A DNA stretch of 64,000 nt from Kribbella qitaiheensis. Lineage in GTDB: Bacteria; Actinomycetota; Actinomycetes; Propionibacteriales; Kribbellaceae. The DNA lies in contig NZ_CP043661.1 of the NCBI RefSeq assembly GCF_014217565.1, positions 3,906,001 through 3,970,000 of the forward strand, written 5' to 3'. Below, one piece after another: positions 16,894-24,609 of the stretch. The notes beneath the pieces are model-generated. The model was not told the origin of the DNA and ran no database searches. It saw only the letters and a program-made list of their open reading frames with translations. The position numbers were made by a program, and so were the translations under genes. Within the stretch, counting starts at the first letter, position 1. Each line of letters starts with the position of its first letter.

Positions 16894-18111
16894 TCAGCTG
16901 GGGTTCTCAGCGTGGGTGAGGGTTTCCCAGGCGACGAACAGGTTGTTCGAACCTGCCGGGCGCTTGGACTCGGTCAGGGCCTGGGTGTTGGACATCGCGA
17001 TGCCGAGACGGGTATGCAGGGCGTTGTAGCCGACTTCGGTGATCGGGCCGAGGCCGCGCTTGACGGTGCCGCCACAGAGCCAGGACGGAACTGCCTCCAG
17101 ATTGCGCTCCCACCGGGACTGGAAGCCGAGCGCCTGACGCAGCCGCTCACCGAACTCGGGGTACAGGTCGATGCCCTGGATCCGGGACGTCTCCAGCACG
17201 TGCGAGATCGATGAGATCCCGTAGCCGGTGTGCGTGAAATCGCGGCAGGTCTCCTGGGTCAGCCCGTCGACGAAGGTGCCCTGGCCCTGCCAGTAGGCGA
17301 CGATCTTGTCGCGGGTATTGAGGTTCTGGCTCGGCTTGGTCTTCGGCAGCGCGCCGTCCGAGGAGAGGTAGACATAGGCGGGCGTCCGGACCCGGAACAG
17401 TGAGATCGCCTTGTCGTAGACGGTCTGGTCGTCGAGGAACACCCCGATGCCCTGGATCGCCTCGGTCATGCTCAATTCCCAGTTGCCGTTGGAGTTCGAG
17501 CCGTTGACGATCTCGGGCAGGTAGACGTTGCGCAGCATCGTCTCGAACCGGCCCGCGTTCGGCCAGTTGCCGTAGACGTGCTTGATGATCTCGGCGGCCT
17601 TCGGCCACGACGAGGCCGACCACGCGGTCTGCAGCGGAGCGTTGCTGTTGGTGTGGTCGCTGATCGTGTTCGACCAGGCGTCCATCAGCGCGATCGACTT
17701 CTGCGCATAGCGATCGTCGCGGCCGATGTACCAGATCAGGGCGTCGGTGTACGCCGCGATCGCGTCCTCGCGCTCGTTGGTGCAGCCGAGGTTCGGGTCG
17801 GAGTACGGACCGCATTCCACCACCGCGCGTGGAGTCGGCGTCCGGCTCAAAGACGCGTAGTTGCTGTTCTTGGCCTGGTTGTAGGCGTTCGTCCACGGTT
17901 GGGCGCCGGCCTGCACCTTGGCGCGGACGAAGTCCAGCTGGGCGCGACTGGAGCCGACACCGGGATGAGTGAAGGAGGCCGGCGCGTTCACCGCGGCCGG
18001 CGCGCTGACAGCAGCCGGTCGCTGGGCCGCGGAGGCGGGATTGCTCAGTGCACCGGCGACCACGGCTGCGCAGGCAGCGGCGACCACGGGGATCAATGCC
18101 TTCTTTCGCAT
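16894..18111 (-). CDS. Secreted alginate-lyase-family protein
   Basis: 405 residues from the ATG at 18111 (AGGAC upstream), starting with a signal peptide MRKKALIPVVAAACAAVVAG that ends near NPASAA. The mature protein resembles the alginate lyase (PL5-like, alpha/alpha-toroid) family: FVRAKVQAGAQPWTNAYNQ, AAYTDALIWYIGRDDRYAQK, SNGNWELSMTEAI and the late DFTHTGYGISS with conserved His/Tyr. This suggests cleavage of an acidic polysaccharide outside the cell; the real substrate could differ from alginate. It is monocistronic and followed by hairpin copy A. Confidence 0.75.
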   Translation of the reverse strand: MRKKALIPVVAAACAAVVAGALSNPASAAQRPAAVSAPAAVNAPASFTHPGVGSSRAQLDFVRAKVQAGAQPWTNAYNQAKNSNYASLSRTPTPRAVVECGPYSDPNLGCTNEREDAIAAYTDALIWYIGRDDRYAQKSIALMDAWSNTISDHTNSNAPLQTAWSASSWPKAAEIIKHVYGNWPNAGRFETMLRNVYLPEIVNGSNSNGNWELSMTEAIQGIGVFLDDQTVYDKAISLFRVRTPAYVYLSSDGALPKTKPSQNLNTRDKIVAYWQGQGTFVDGLTQETCRDFTHTGYGISSISHVLETSRIQGIDLYPEFGERLRQALGFQSRWERNLEAVPSWLCGGTVKRGLGPITEVGYNALHTRLGIAMSNTQALTESKRPAGSNNLFVAWETLTHAENPS

Positions 18112-18302
18112 GGGCGGATGTCCTGTTCTAGGGGCGGTGGACTCCACGCTGCGGTCATTGGCAATCTGGCCCCCGCATACCGCAGAGTCTTTTCGGAAGT
18201 TTGACGACAGGGCGTGAAGGCGTCAATATCCCAGCAGCGGGAATTTGTTCTGGAACAAAGTAACGATTTGTCCCATCCCGCAATGGAACAAAGTGAGGTC
18301 CC

Positions 18303-19262
18303 GTGCATTTCACCACCAAGCACTCCGCGGAGGGGATCGTGCTGCTGATCCGCAGCCTGGCCGAACATGGTGACGCGACCGATATCCCGATCGGGATCGA
18401 ACGCCCGAACGGGCGGCTGGTCGACCTGCTGCTCGAGGCCGGACACCCGGTCGTGCCGGTCAGCCCGAACGCGACCAAGACCTGGCGCGAAGGCGAGGTG
18501 CTGTCCGGAGCCAAGTCCGACGCCGCCGACGCCGCGGGTGATCGCCAAATACCTGCGGTTGCGCCAGCACCGGCTGCGCACGGCGGCGCCGTACTCGGGT
18601 GAGACCAAGGCGGTGCGGACCGTGGTCCGGACCCGCGATGACCTGGTCGAGATGCGGGTCGCGGCGGTCAACCAGCTGGCCGCGCACCTGGGCGAGAAAC
18701 GCCTCGCGGCGTTCTGCCGCGCCCGTGGCTACTCCGGCAAACGACCCGCGGCTGGCTTGCTCCAACGGCTGCGGTCGGCCCCGGCCGGCACGACCGACCC
18801 AGCCCTGACCACCGCGCTGCGCGATGCAGTCCTCGCCCTGGTCAACGTCGTGAAAGCGGTCAACGCCGCCGTCAAGGACCTGGGCCGCTCGGTGACCGCC
18901 CGACTCGAGGAGAACCCGGACGGCGGGATCTTCACTTCGCTGCCAAGGTCGGGTCAGATCAACGCCGCCCAGATACTCGCCGAGTGGAGCGACTGCCGCC
19001 AAGCCTACAAGGACCCCGATTCTATCGCTGCACTCGCCGGCTGCACACCCGTCACCAAAGCCTCTGGCAAACATCAGGCAGTGCACTTCCGGTGGGTCTG
19101 CAACAAACGGTTCGCAAAGCCATCACCATGTTCGCCGACAGCAGGCGCCACGCCAGCCCCTGGACCGCACGCCCTACAACCCCACCAACCACGGCGCCGC
19201 AGCAACGCTCAACCAGCAGACAGCCTCTCGACCTGCTGCCTGAGGTTGACACAGGGAGTGTC
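18303..19262 (+). pseudogene. IS110-family transposase, broken
   Basis: Recognisable DEDD/IS110 transposase split over several frames. The frame at 18303 reads GIERPNGRLVDLLLEAGHPV up to KSDAADA. After a frameshift near 18530-18540 it continues IAKYLRLRQHRLRTAAPYSG, then FTSLPRSGQINAAQILAEW and AALAGCTPVTKASGKHQAVH. A second shift near 19110 gives RKAITMFADSRRHASPW. About 40 codons are then missing before YNPTNHGAAATLNQQ and the stop. The N-terminus with the first catalytic Asp is also absent. Dead by several independent lesions. The right end, GGTTGACACAGGGAGTGTCA, looks like an IS110 terminus. Confidence 0.8.
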
Positions 19263-19542
19263 ATGAGATGTCCCTCGACGGCTCCAATCGGCATTGCCCA
19301 TCCACACATTTCCGCTCTAGGCGTCCGCGGGATATGGTCTGCACCAGTCCGACCACCCAGCACGTCGGACAGCCACGGAGCGCCACCACGCCCGCAGGCA
19401 GGAGCAGCAGGCTGATCCACCCGACGACGGGGGCCAGCACAACCGAGGCGGCGACGAGGCCGAATCCGATGACTCCACGCGCCAGATGAACGGGTAGGGA
19501 CCTGCTGGCGAACGACGGTGGCTTGGTCTCTTGATTGCTCAT
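19261..19542 (-). CDS. Small DUF2892-like membrane protein with paired cysteines
   Basis: 93 residues, with a double-spanning hydrophobic region (ARGVIGFGLVAASVVLAPVV and WISLLLLPAGVVALRG), then CPTCWVVGLVQT and near the end CVDGQC. The layout resembles DUF2892 inner-membrane proteins. The two Cys pairs could bind metal or react with oxidants (inference). Its ATG overlaps the stop of the ECF sigma gene by 4 bases, so they are co-translated. The stop codon falls at the last bases of the IS110 remnant, so its C-terminus may have been altered by that insertion. Confidence 0.7.
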   Translation of the reverse strand: MSNQETKPPSFASRSLPVHLARGVIGFGLVAASVVLAPVVGWISLLLLPAGVVALRGCPTCWVVGLVQTISRGRLERKCVDGQCRLEPSRDIS

Positions 19543-20096
19543 TGAGGTGTGCTCTCCTCCGGGATGTCCAGGCGGGCTCGCACGGTGGCGCGGGCGCGGT
19601 GCAGCCGCGACTTCATCGCCGCTGTGCTCAGCCCGAGCAACTTGGCGACTGTCTTTCCCGGCAGGCCCTGAATGTCACGCATGATCAGCACGCGGCGCTG
19701 ATCGTCGGGCAACGACGCGATGGCGGCTGCCAGGCGTTCGACCTCCAGCCTGCTCAGCACGTCGTCCTCGGCAGAGGGGGCGACTACCTCAGGGAGCGTC
19801 TCATCGCGCTGTGCAAGGGTCCGCGCACGGCGCAGACATTCGTTGCGCACGATGCGGAACATCCACGACGCGAGCGCGGTCGTCGCCCGCAGCGTTCCGA
19901 TCTTGCGAAACAGAACGATCATCGCCTCCTGGGCCGCGTCCTCGGCATCCTGGCTGCTCGCGCACAGCGAGAACGCGAAACGCCGGACATGTGGGTACGC
20001 ACCTGAGACCAGCACGGCGATCGACGCCTCGTCACCACGCTGCGCTGCCAGAACGAGCTGGTCGGCCGGCCAGGACGATGGGGCGAAGTCAGCCAT
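19539..20096 (-). CDS. ECF-type RNA polymerase sigma factor
   Basis: 185 residues from the ATG at 20096. Region 2 is visible as AYPHVRRFAFSLCASSQDAEDAAQEAMIVLFRK with the DAEDAAQE core, and region 4 as SLPDDQRRVLIMRDIQGLPGKTVAKLLGLSTAAMKSRLHRAR, a helix-turn-helix for the -35 element. The long linker and length match sigma-70 family ECF factors. It is the middle gene of a tight operon: a 31-residue membrane peptide overlaps its start by 8 bases and a DUF2892-like membrane protein overlaps its stop by 4. No classical anti-sigma gene is adjacent. Confidence 0.9.
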   Translation of the reverse strand: MADFAPSSWPADQLVLAAQRGDEASIAVLVSGAYPHVRRFAFSLCASSQDAEDAAQEAMIVLFRKIGTLRATTALASWMFRIVRNECLRRARTLAQRDETLPEVVAPSAEDDVLSRLEVERLAAAIASLPDDQRRVLIMRDIQGLPGKTVAKLLGLSTAAMKSRLHRARATVRARLDIPEESTPQ

Positions 20097-20184
20097 GGTT
20101 CGACCTCTTGCGCATCCGCAGGAACACAACACAACTGCACACCAGCACCGCCACGACCACCATAGCGACAATGACTACGGTCAT
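20089..20184 (-). CDS. 31-residue single-pass membrane peptide upstream of the ECF sigma gene
   Basis: ATG at 20184 preceded by AGGAGG 4 bases away, stop at 20089-20091, overlapping the sigma gene start by 8 bases. The product is a hydrophobic helix (VVIVAMVVVAVLVCSCVVF, with a CSC pair) followed by a basic tail LRMRKRSNHG. The strong ribosome-binding site, clean membrane helix with positive tail, and overlap argue that it is real. It could couple translation to the sigma gene or regulate the sigma factor at the membrane. No family is recognised. Confidence 0.65.
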   Translation of the reverse strand: MTVVIVAMVVVAVLVCSCVVFLRMRKRSNHG

Positions 20185-20260
20185 CGAACCTCCTTCAACG
20201 CGTCGGCCTCGTGGCCGCTCATCCATAAGAGCCGTCAGCCCGGAGAAAGGATTCGGCCTC

Positions 20261-20361
20261 CGCCTCAAGTTCCTCTGGCGCATCGAACACGAATACCGCG
20301 AACTCAAGACCGGCGTCGGCCTGGACCACTTCGAAGGCCGCAGCTGGACCGGCTGGCACCC
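20261..20361 (+). pseudogene. Fragment of an IS4/IS701-superfamily transposase
   Basis: Plus-strand frame reads LWRIEHEYRELKTGVGLDHF then EGRSWTGWH, the highly conserved block around the catalytic Glu of a DDE transposase family common in Streptomyces and relatives. Nothing before or after it continues the protein. It stops exactly at the left end of the ISAs1 element. Confidence 0.65.
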
Positions 20362-21104
20362 CAGGGTCCCGGCAAAGTCGCGTTTTAGCTGGTCAGGAGC
20401 AGGTTGAGGATGGTTTTGGGGTCTCGGGCGTGGTGTCGTAGGCGTTGGGCGATGTTGTCGGTGCCGGTCAGTCGTAGGAGGCTGATCGCGGTGTTGCGCA
20501 GGGTGGCCATGACTTGTGGGCTGTTGCCGGTGCGGACTTGGGAGCGGTCTTCGTCGTAGGTCACGTCGCGGATCCAGTGGAGCCGGTTCTCGATGCCCCA
20601 GTGGCCTCGGACCCAGGCCGTGAGGGTGGCTGGTGGTGCTTGCTGGTGGCCTGCTGAGGTAGTCAGGTAGACGACTTCGATGGTTTTCTTGCCGTTGCGT
20701 GTGACGGTCCGCCGGACCTGTGCGATCTGGGTGGCGCCGGCGAACTCGACCCAGGGCCGGGGCGGTGGTGACCTTGATGGTCCGGGTTGTTCTGCGGCCG
20801 TGTCCACGGCTGGTGACGGTGTGGCTCGGAACGTCTTTCCAGGGCAGGCCTTTGCAGGCTTTGTGGAGGTTGGGCTGATTGCCTTTGACAGTGAAAACGT
20901 AGTCACCTCCAGCGGTGGTGATCTGCTGCGCGGTGTCCGCAGTGGGAGAAGATGACATAGACGGGTGTGGTTCTCCGGTTGGACGGTGAGTGTGAGAACT
21001 TCCATCCAAGCCCCACGAGCCACACCCGTCACCCACGCCACACCGATCACACAGGCCTAAACCCGCAGGTCACAGCCCCATGCAACGACTTTGCCGGGAC
21101 CCTG
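20362..21104. mobile_element. Internally deleted ISAs1-family element with intact ends
   Basis: Perfect 19-base terminal inverted repeats: CAGGGTCCCGGCAAAGTCG at 20362-20380 and its complement at 21086-21104. The element is 743 bases, where full ISAs1 elements are about 1.2-1.3 kb. The transposase inside keeps its first few and its C-terminal codons. Flanking 8-10 base segments (GCTGGCACCC, TGAGGTCCCG) do not match, so no target duplication remains. Confidence 0.8.
20385..20958 (-). pseudogene. ISAs1-family transposase, deleted and frameshifted
   Basis: Begins MSSSPTA at 20958, as many ISAs1 transposases do, then jumps directly to DTAQQITTAGGDYVFTVKGN, the central catalytic region, implying loss of roughly half the gene. 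A frameshift near 20755-20770 separates this from the C-terminal part: VRRTVTRNGKKTIEVVYLTT, RGHWGIENRLHWIRDVTYDE and ATLRNTAISLLRLTG, ending LLLTS. The conserved GHWGIENRLHW block is diagnostic for the family. It cannot make an active transposase, but its ends could still be moved by a related enzyme. Confidence 0.8.
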
Positions 21105-21118
21105 TGAGGTCCCGTCCC

Positions 21119-21953
21119 ATGAGAAGACGCGTATTCCTGAGTCTCGGAACCGCCGCTCTGGCCGCCCCGGCACTACCCTCCGCAGCAACCGTCGCCCCGA
21201 TTCCGAAGACGGGTGGGCCCGGTCCACCTTCTTCTCCGGCCTGATGGCCGCCTTTCGGCTGACCGATGACCGATGACCGATGACCGGCGATATCTCGATT
21301 ACACCAGGAGCTGGGCCGAGAAACACGCCTATGGAATTCCCGGCGGCGTCACGACCCGGCACGCCAACAATCACCATTGCACAACCACACCAAGCGGACC
21401 CGTGGCCTGTGGGTCTCGTCGAGCCGGCCTCTGGTACTGCGACGACCGATTCCTGCCCGGCAAGATCGTCTCGCCGAACGGGAAACCGGTGCTCTGGTCC
21501 CGCGGCAACGGCTGGGTCGGCGCCGCCCACGTGAAGACCCTGAAGGCGCTACCCGCAAATCAGCAGAACGTCGCCGAATACAGCAGTACGTTGACCCAAT
21601 TGGTCACCGTTTTGCGGCCGATCCAGCGGTCCGACGGATTCTGGACCGTCAACCTCGGCGACCCGCAGCACCTACCGGGTCCGGAGACCAGCGGGACCGC
21701 CTTCTTCACCTACGCGACGGCGTACGCGATCAAGGCCGGCCTGGTCGCGGCCACGTCGTACCAGGCGGTCGCGGCCAGGGCCTGGAACGGGATGGTCGCG
21801 ACGGCGGTCCACCCGGGCGGCTTCCTCGGCTATGTCCAGAAGGTCGGCGACGGGCCGGAGTCGAGCCAGCCGATCACCTACGACTCCACCGCGGACTTCG
21901 GGGTTGGCGCCTGCCTGCGGGCAGGCTCCGAGCTAGCGGGTCTGGCCGGCTAA
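21119..21953 (+). pseudogene. Secreted GH88/GH105-type unsaturated glycuronyl hydrolase, decayed
   Basis: Three frames each hold a piece. From 21119 comes a Tat-like signal peptide MRRRVFLSLGTAALAAPALP. Near 21215-21273 another frame gives GWARSTFFSGLMAAFRLTDD. From 21281 the third frame gives RYLDYTRSWAEKHAYGIPGG, VLWSRGNGWVGAAHV, GPETSGTAFFTYATAYAIK, VHPGGFLGYVQKVG and DFGVGACLRAGSEL, the C-terminal half of a GH105-like alpha/alpha barrel. The last break lies at four tandem TGACCGA-type heptamers (21260-21287). Much of the N-terminal half is missing. The 3' end overlaps the TetR gene by 21 bases. Confidence 0.8.
21260..21287. repeat. Four tandem 7-base repeats causing a frameshift
   Basis: TGACCGA three times, then TGACCGG. 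Two copies would join the flanking reading frames exactly (LTDDRRYLDY), so two extra units (14 bases) broke the frame. Confidence 0.85.
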
Positions 21954-22523
21954 CTCGGAAGGCCGCACACCCGCCGCGATGAGGATGGCTTCAGCCATCC
22001 TGATCCCGGCACCACCGAGCGCCTGGGCCCGTACGACGGCCCGGGCGCTCGCGCCGTCGAAGACCATCGTCAGCTGGACCGCCAACTCTTCGGGGGCGGC
22101 CGCTCCGGCAGCCAGCAGTTCGCCGTGGAAGAAGTCGGTCAGCCGCTGCTTGAAGTGCCGCGCCACCACGCTGCCCGGGTGCTCCGGGTTCTTCAGCTCG
22201 ACCGCCGTACTCAGGAACGGGCAGCCGTAGAACCCGTCCCCCGCGGTGAGCCGGTCCTGCTTCTGAAAGACCGCCAGGATCCGCTCCCACGGCGTCGACC
22301 CGTCGTCGACGCCCGGCTCCAGCGCCTGCTGGTACGCCGGTCCGACACTGGCCAGGCTCTCGGCGATCAACTCGTCCTTGGAGCGGAACAGCTGATACAT
22401 CGACTTCTTCGAGACGCCGGCCGCCTTGCAGAGCGCGTCCACGCCGATGTTCAGGCCGTCTCGGTAGAAGAGTTCGCCCGCCGCGTCCAGCAGCCGCTGA
22501 CGGGGTGTCGCCTGGGTGGTCAT
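21933..22523 (-). CDS. TetR-family transcriptional regulator
   Basis: 196 residues from the ATG at 22523. The N-terminal helix-turn-helix is LLDAAGELFYRDGLNIGVDA, then LCKAAGVSKKSMYQLFRSKDE. The C-terminal ligand domain contains DRLTAGDGFYGCPFLSTAVE and VQLTMVFDGASARAVVRAQ, a pattern seen in TetR proteins that control short-chain dehydrogenases. It is divergent from an SDR gene, and two matching palindromes lie between them, so it probably represses both genes until a small ligand binds. Confidence 0.9.
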   Translation of the reverse strand: MTTQATPRQRLLDAAGELFYRDGLNIGVDALCKAAGVSKKSMYQLFRSKDELIAESLASVGPAYQQALEPGVDDGSTPWERILAVFQKQDRLTAGDGFYGCPFLSTAVELKNPEHPGSVVARHFKQRLTDFFHGELLAAGAAAPEELAVQLTMVFDGASARAVVRAQALGGAGIRMAEAILIAAGVRPSELAGQTR

Positions 22524-22553
22524 ACCTCGAGCGTACCGGCTCGGCTTGCGTTT

Positions 22554-22594
22554 GGAAACAGATCGGTTTACAGTGGGGAAACCGAATTGTTTCC
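22554..22594. promoter_or_regulatory. Pair of TetR-type operators between the regulator and the SDR
   Basis: GGAAACAGATCGGTTTAC (22554-22571) and GGAAACCGAATTGTTTCC (22577-22594) are two versions of GGAAAC-N6-GTTTCC, the second perfectly symmetrical. Centres are 23 bases apart, on the same helix side to a first approximation, in the 91-base gap between the divergent starts. Confidence 0.8.
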
Positions 22595-22614
22595 CCTCTC
22601 TTACCGGAGTCATC

Positions 22615-23316
22615 GTGACCACACTCGAAGGTGCAGTCGTCCTCGTCACCGGCGGCAGCCGCGGAATGGGCAAGGCAATGGTGGACGACCTGCTCACCCG
22701 TGGGGTGAAGAAGGTCTACGCCACCGCCCGCAGCCCGAAGCCGAGCACCGACGACCGCGTCGTGAACGTGCCGCTGGAGGTCACCGACCCGGCCTCGATC
22801 GAGGCGCTGGCCGCAGCCGCCCCGGACGTCACCGTTCTGATCAACAACGCCGGGGTCACCGGCGGCAGCAGCCTCCTCGAGTCGCCGGTGGAGGAGATCC
22901 GCGACGTCTTCGAGGCCAACTTCTTCGGTCCGCTGAACGTGATCCGCGCCTTCGTGCCGATCATCGAGCGCAACGGCGGCGGCCACGTCCTGAACATGCA
23001 CTCCGTGCTCTCGTGGATCACCTTCGGCGGCGCGTACCCGGCCAGCAAGTCCGCCTTCTGGTCGCTGACCAACGCGCTGCGACTCGACCTGCTCGACCGT
23101 GGCATCGGCGTCACCGGTCTGCACGTCGGCTACGTCGACACCGACATGACAGCCGGCATCACGGACCCGAAGTCCAAGCCGGAGGACATCGCCAAGCAGG
23201 CGCTGGACGCGATCGAGACGGGCGCCTTCGAGGTGGTCGCCGACGAGATCAGCCGCAACGTCAAGGCCGGCCTCTCCGCGGACCTCACGGCCCACTACCC
23301 GCAACTCAAAGGCTAA
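22615..23316 (+). CDS. Short-chain dehydrogenase/reductase
   Basis: 233 residues from the GTG at 22615, with GGAG at 22606-22609. Classical SDR features are all present: cofactor loop VTGGSRGMGKA, NNAG, catalytic Ser in NMHSVLSW and the Tyr-x3-Lys in AYPASKSA. There is no acidic residue typical of strict NAD use right after the loop, and YATARS suggests NADP, with moderate certainty. It acts in the cytosol on an unknown alcohol or carbonyl. It is paired with the divergent TetR regulator. Confidence 0.9.
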   Translation: MTTLEGAVVLVTGGSRGMGKAMVDDLLTRGVKKVYATARSPKPSTDDRVVNVPLEVTDPASIEALAAAAPDVTVLINNAGVTGGSSLLESPVEEIRDVFEANFFGPLNVIRAFVPIIERNGGGHVLNMHSVLSWITFGGAYPASKSAFWSLTNALRLDLLDRGIGVTGLHVGYVDTDMTAGITDPKSKPEDIAKQALDAIETGAFEVVADEISRNVKAGLSADLTAHYPQLKG

Positions 23317-23669
23317 CTGCCCCAGCGAAGGATCCACCGGACCCCGGCTTCCGCGAGCAACATCGCGCCGGTGCAGACCGAGCCGATCCAGGCCAGCCGC
23401 GGCGCGAGTTCGGCGATCCGGGCCGGGATGATCCCGCGACGGGCTTCGGCCCAGGCGCCCCGCTCGGCCCGGTTCATCCAGCCACCGCCGGGGACGAACA
23501 ACCCGTCCGGCATACCGAGACCCGCAGGCGCCTTGAAGCGCAGCCCGTTCATCCCCTCGACCTCGACCGGCCCGTCGAGACCGACCAACGCCAGCTCGAT
23601 CCCGTACGCCGGGAGGCGGAGCTCCACACCTCGAACGGGGCAGTCGAATGCCGAGGCGGCCAAGTTCAA
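23313..23669 (-). pseudogene. DJ-1/PfpI (GlxA-type) domain fragment
   Basis: The frame holds LFVPGGGWMNRAERGAW and AWIGSVCTGAMLLAEAG. The latter is the nucleophile elbow with its Cys, as in the DJ-1/PfpI domain of GlxA-type AraC regulators and isonitrile hydratases. The strands that should precede it start only at VRGVELRLPAYG, and the helix and His-containing part that should follow are replaced by RWILRWGS and a stop. Both ends are therefore lost. The N-terminal side meets an oppositely oriented esterase remnant near 23640. Confidence 0.65.
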
Positions 23670-24476
23670 CGGCGCCGCGAACGGCGAGGAATCCCCCTAT
23701 CTGCGGAGCTTCGGCAGCTCGACCTCGGACGGGCCGATCTCCGGCGCCGACCGGGTCTGGCACTACGCGACCGGTGACGTCACCACCCAGTCGGGCTCGG
23801 TCGGGCAGTGGGCGATCCGGATGGGCCGGCGGCTCGTCGACACCTACAAGGTTCCGGTGGCCTTGTTCAACGGCGCGCACGGCGGTCAGCCGATCGCGTT
23901 CTTCCAGCGCAACGATGCGAACCCCGACGACCTCGCCACGAACTACGGCAGGCTTCGGCAACGGCTGCAGGCGGCCGGTGTGATGGCCCAGGTCCGCGGC
24001 GTGCTCTGGTACCAGGGCGAGTCCGACAACGACAACGTCCCGGTCCACGTCACCGGTTTCGCCTCGCTGATCCAGGACTGGCGATCCGACTTCGGCACTG
24101 CGGTCTCCGGTGGCAGCCGGTACTACGTGTACCAAGTCCGCACCTCCCCCTGTGGCAACACGACCGCCGTGAATCTCCGCGAGGCCCAGCGCCGAACCCG
24201 GCCAGCGTCACCGCAAACGGGTCGCAGTTCGTAGTACAGCTCCGATCGTCTGATCCGCTCACTGTCGACGCCGGCGCAGCTGCCGACTTTCGGGTAGAGG
24301 GTTCAGCCGCCACTGTCACATCTGTGGCCTACCAACCGGGCGGCAAGCTCGTGCTCACTCTCTCCGGCCCAGGCGCCACCGGCCTGACGTACCAGGGCCA
24401 CCTGGGCGCCGGCCCGTGGATCACCAACGCCACTGGGACCGGACTGCTCGCGTTCACCCTGCCAGTGACCCCCTGA
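23641..24476 (+). pseudogene. Sialate O-acetylesterase-like (SASA) remnant
   Basis: Reads SPYLRSFGSSTSDGPISG, then WAIRMGRRLVDTYKVPVAL, FNGAHGGQPIAFFQRND and RGVLWYQGESDNDN, the middle of a SASA-type carbohydrate esterase. The signal peptide and first strands are missing, because the sequence starts abruptly near 23640. After NLREAQRR the frame breaks near 24195, and the catalytic-His region is gone. A second frame continues with a C-terminal beta domain, from ANGSQFVVQLRSSDP to GLLAFTLPVTP, ending at 24476. Two deletions make it inactive. Confidence 0.7.
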
Positions 24477-24609
24477 CGAGGACGCGGCCGGTGCCCACCG
24501 CCTCAGGGCACCGGCCGTTGCTTGTGAGCTGCGCTATTTGCCGAAGTGGGTTGAACGCGTTCGGTAACGAACCGCACGAGTGGGCTTGCGCCGACGTACC
24601 TTAGATTCC

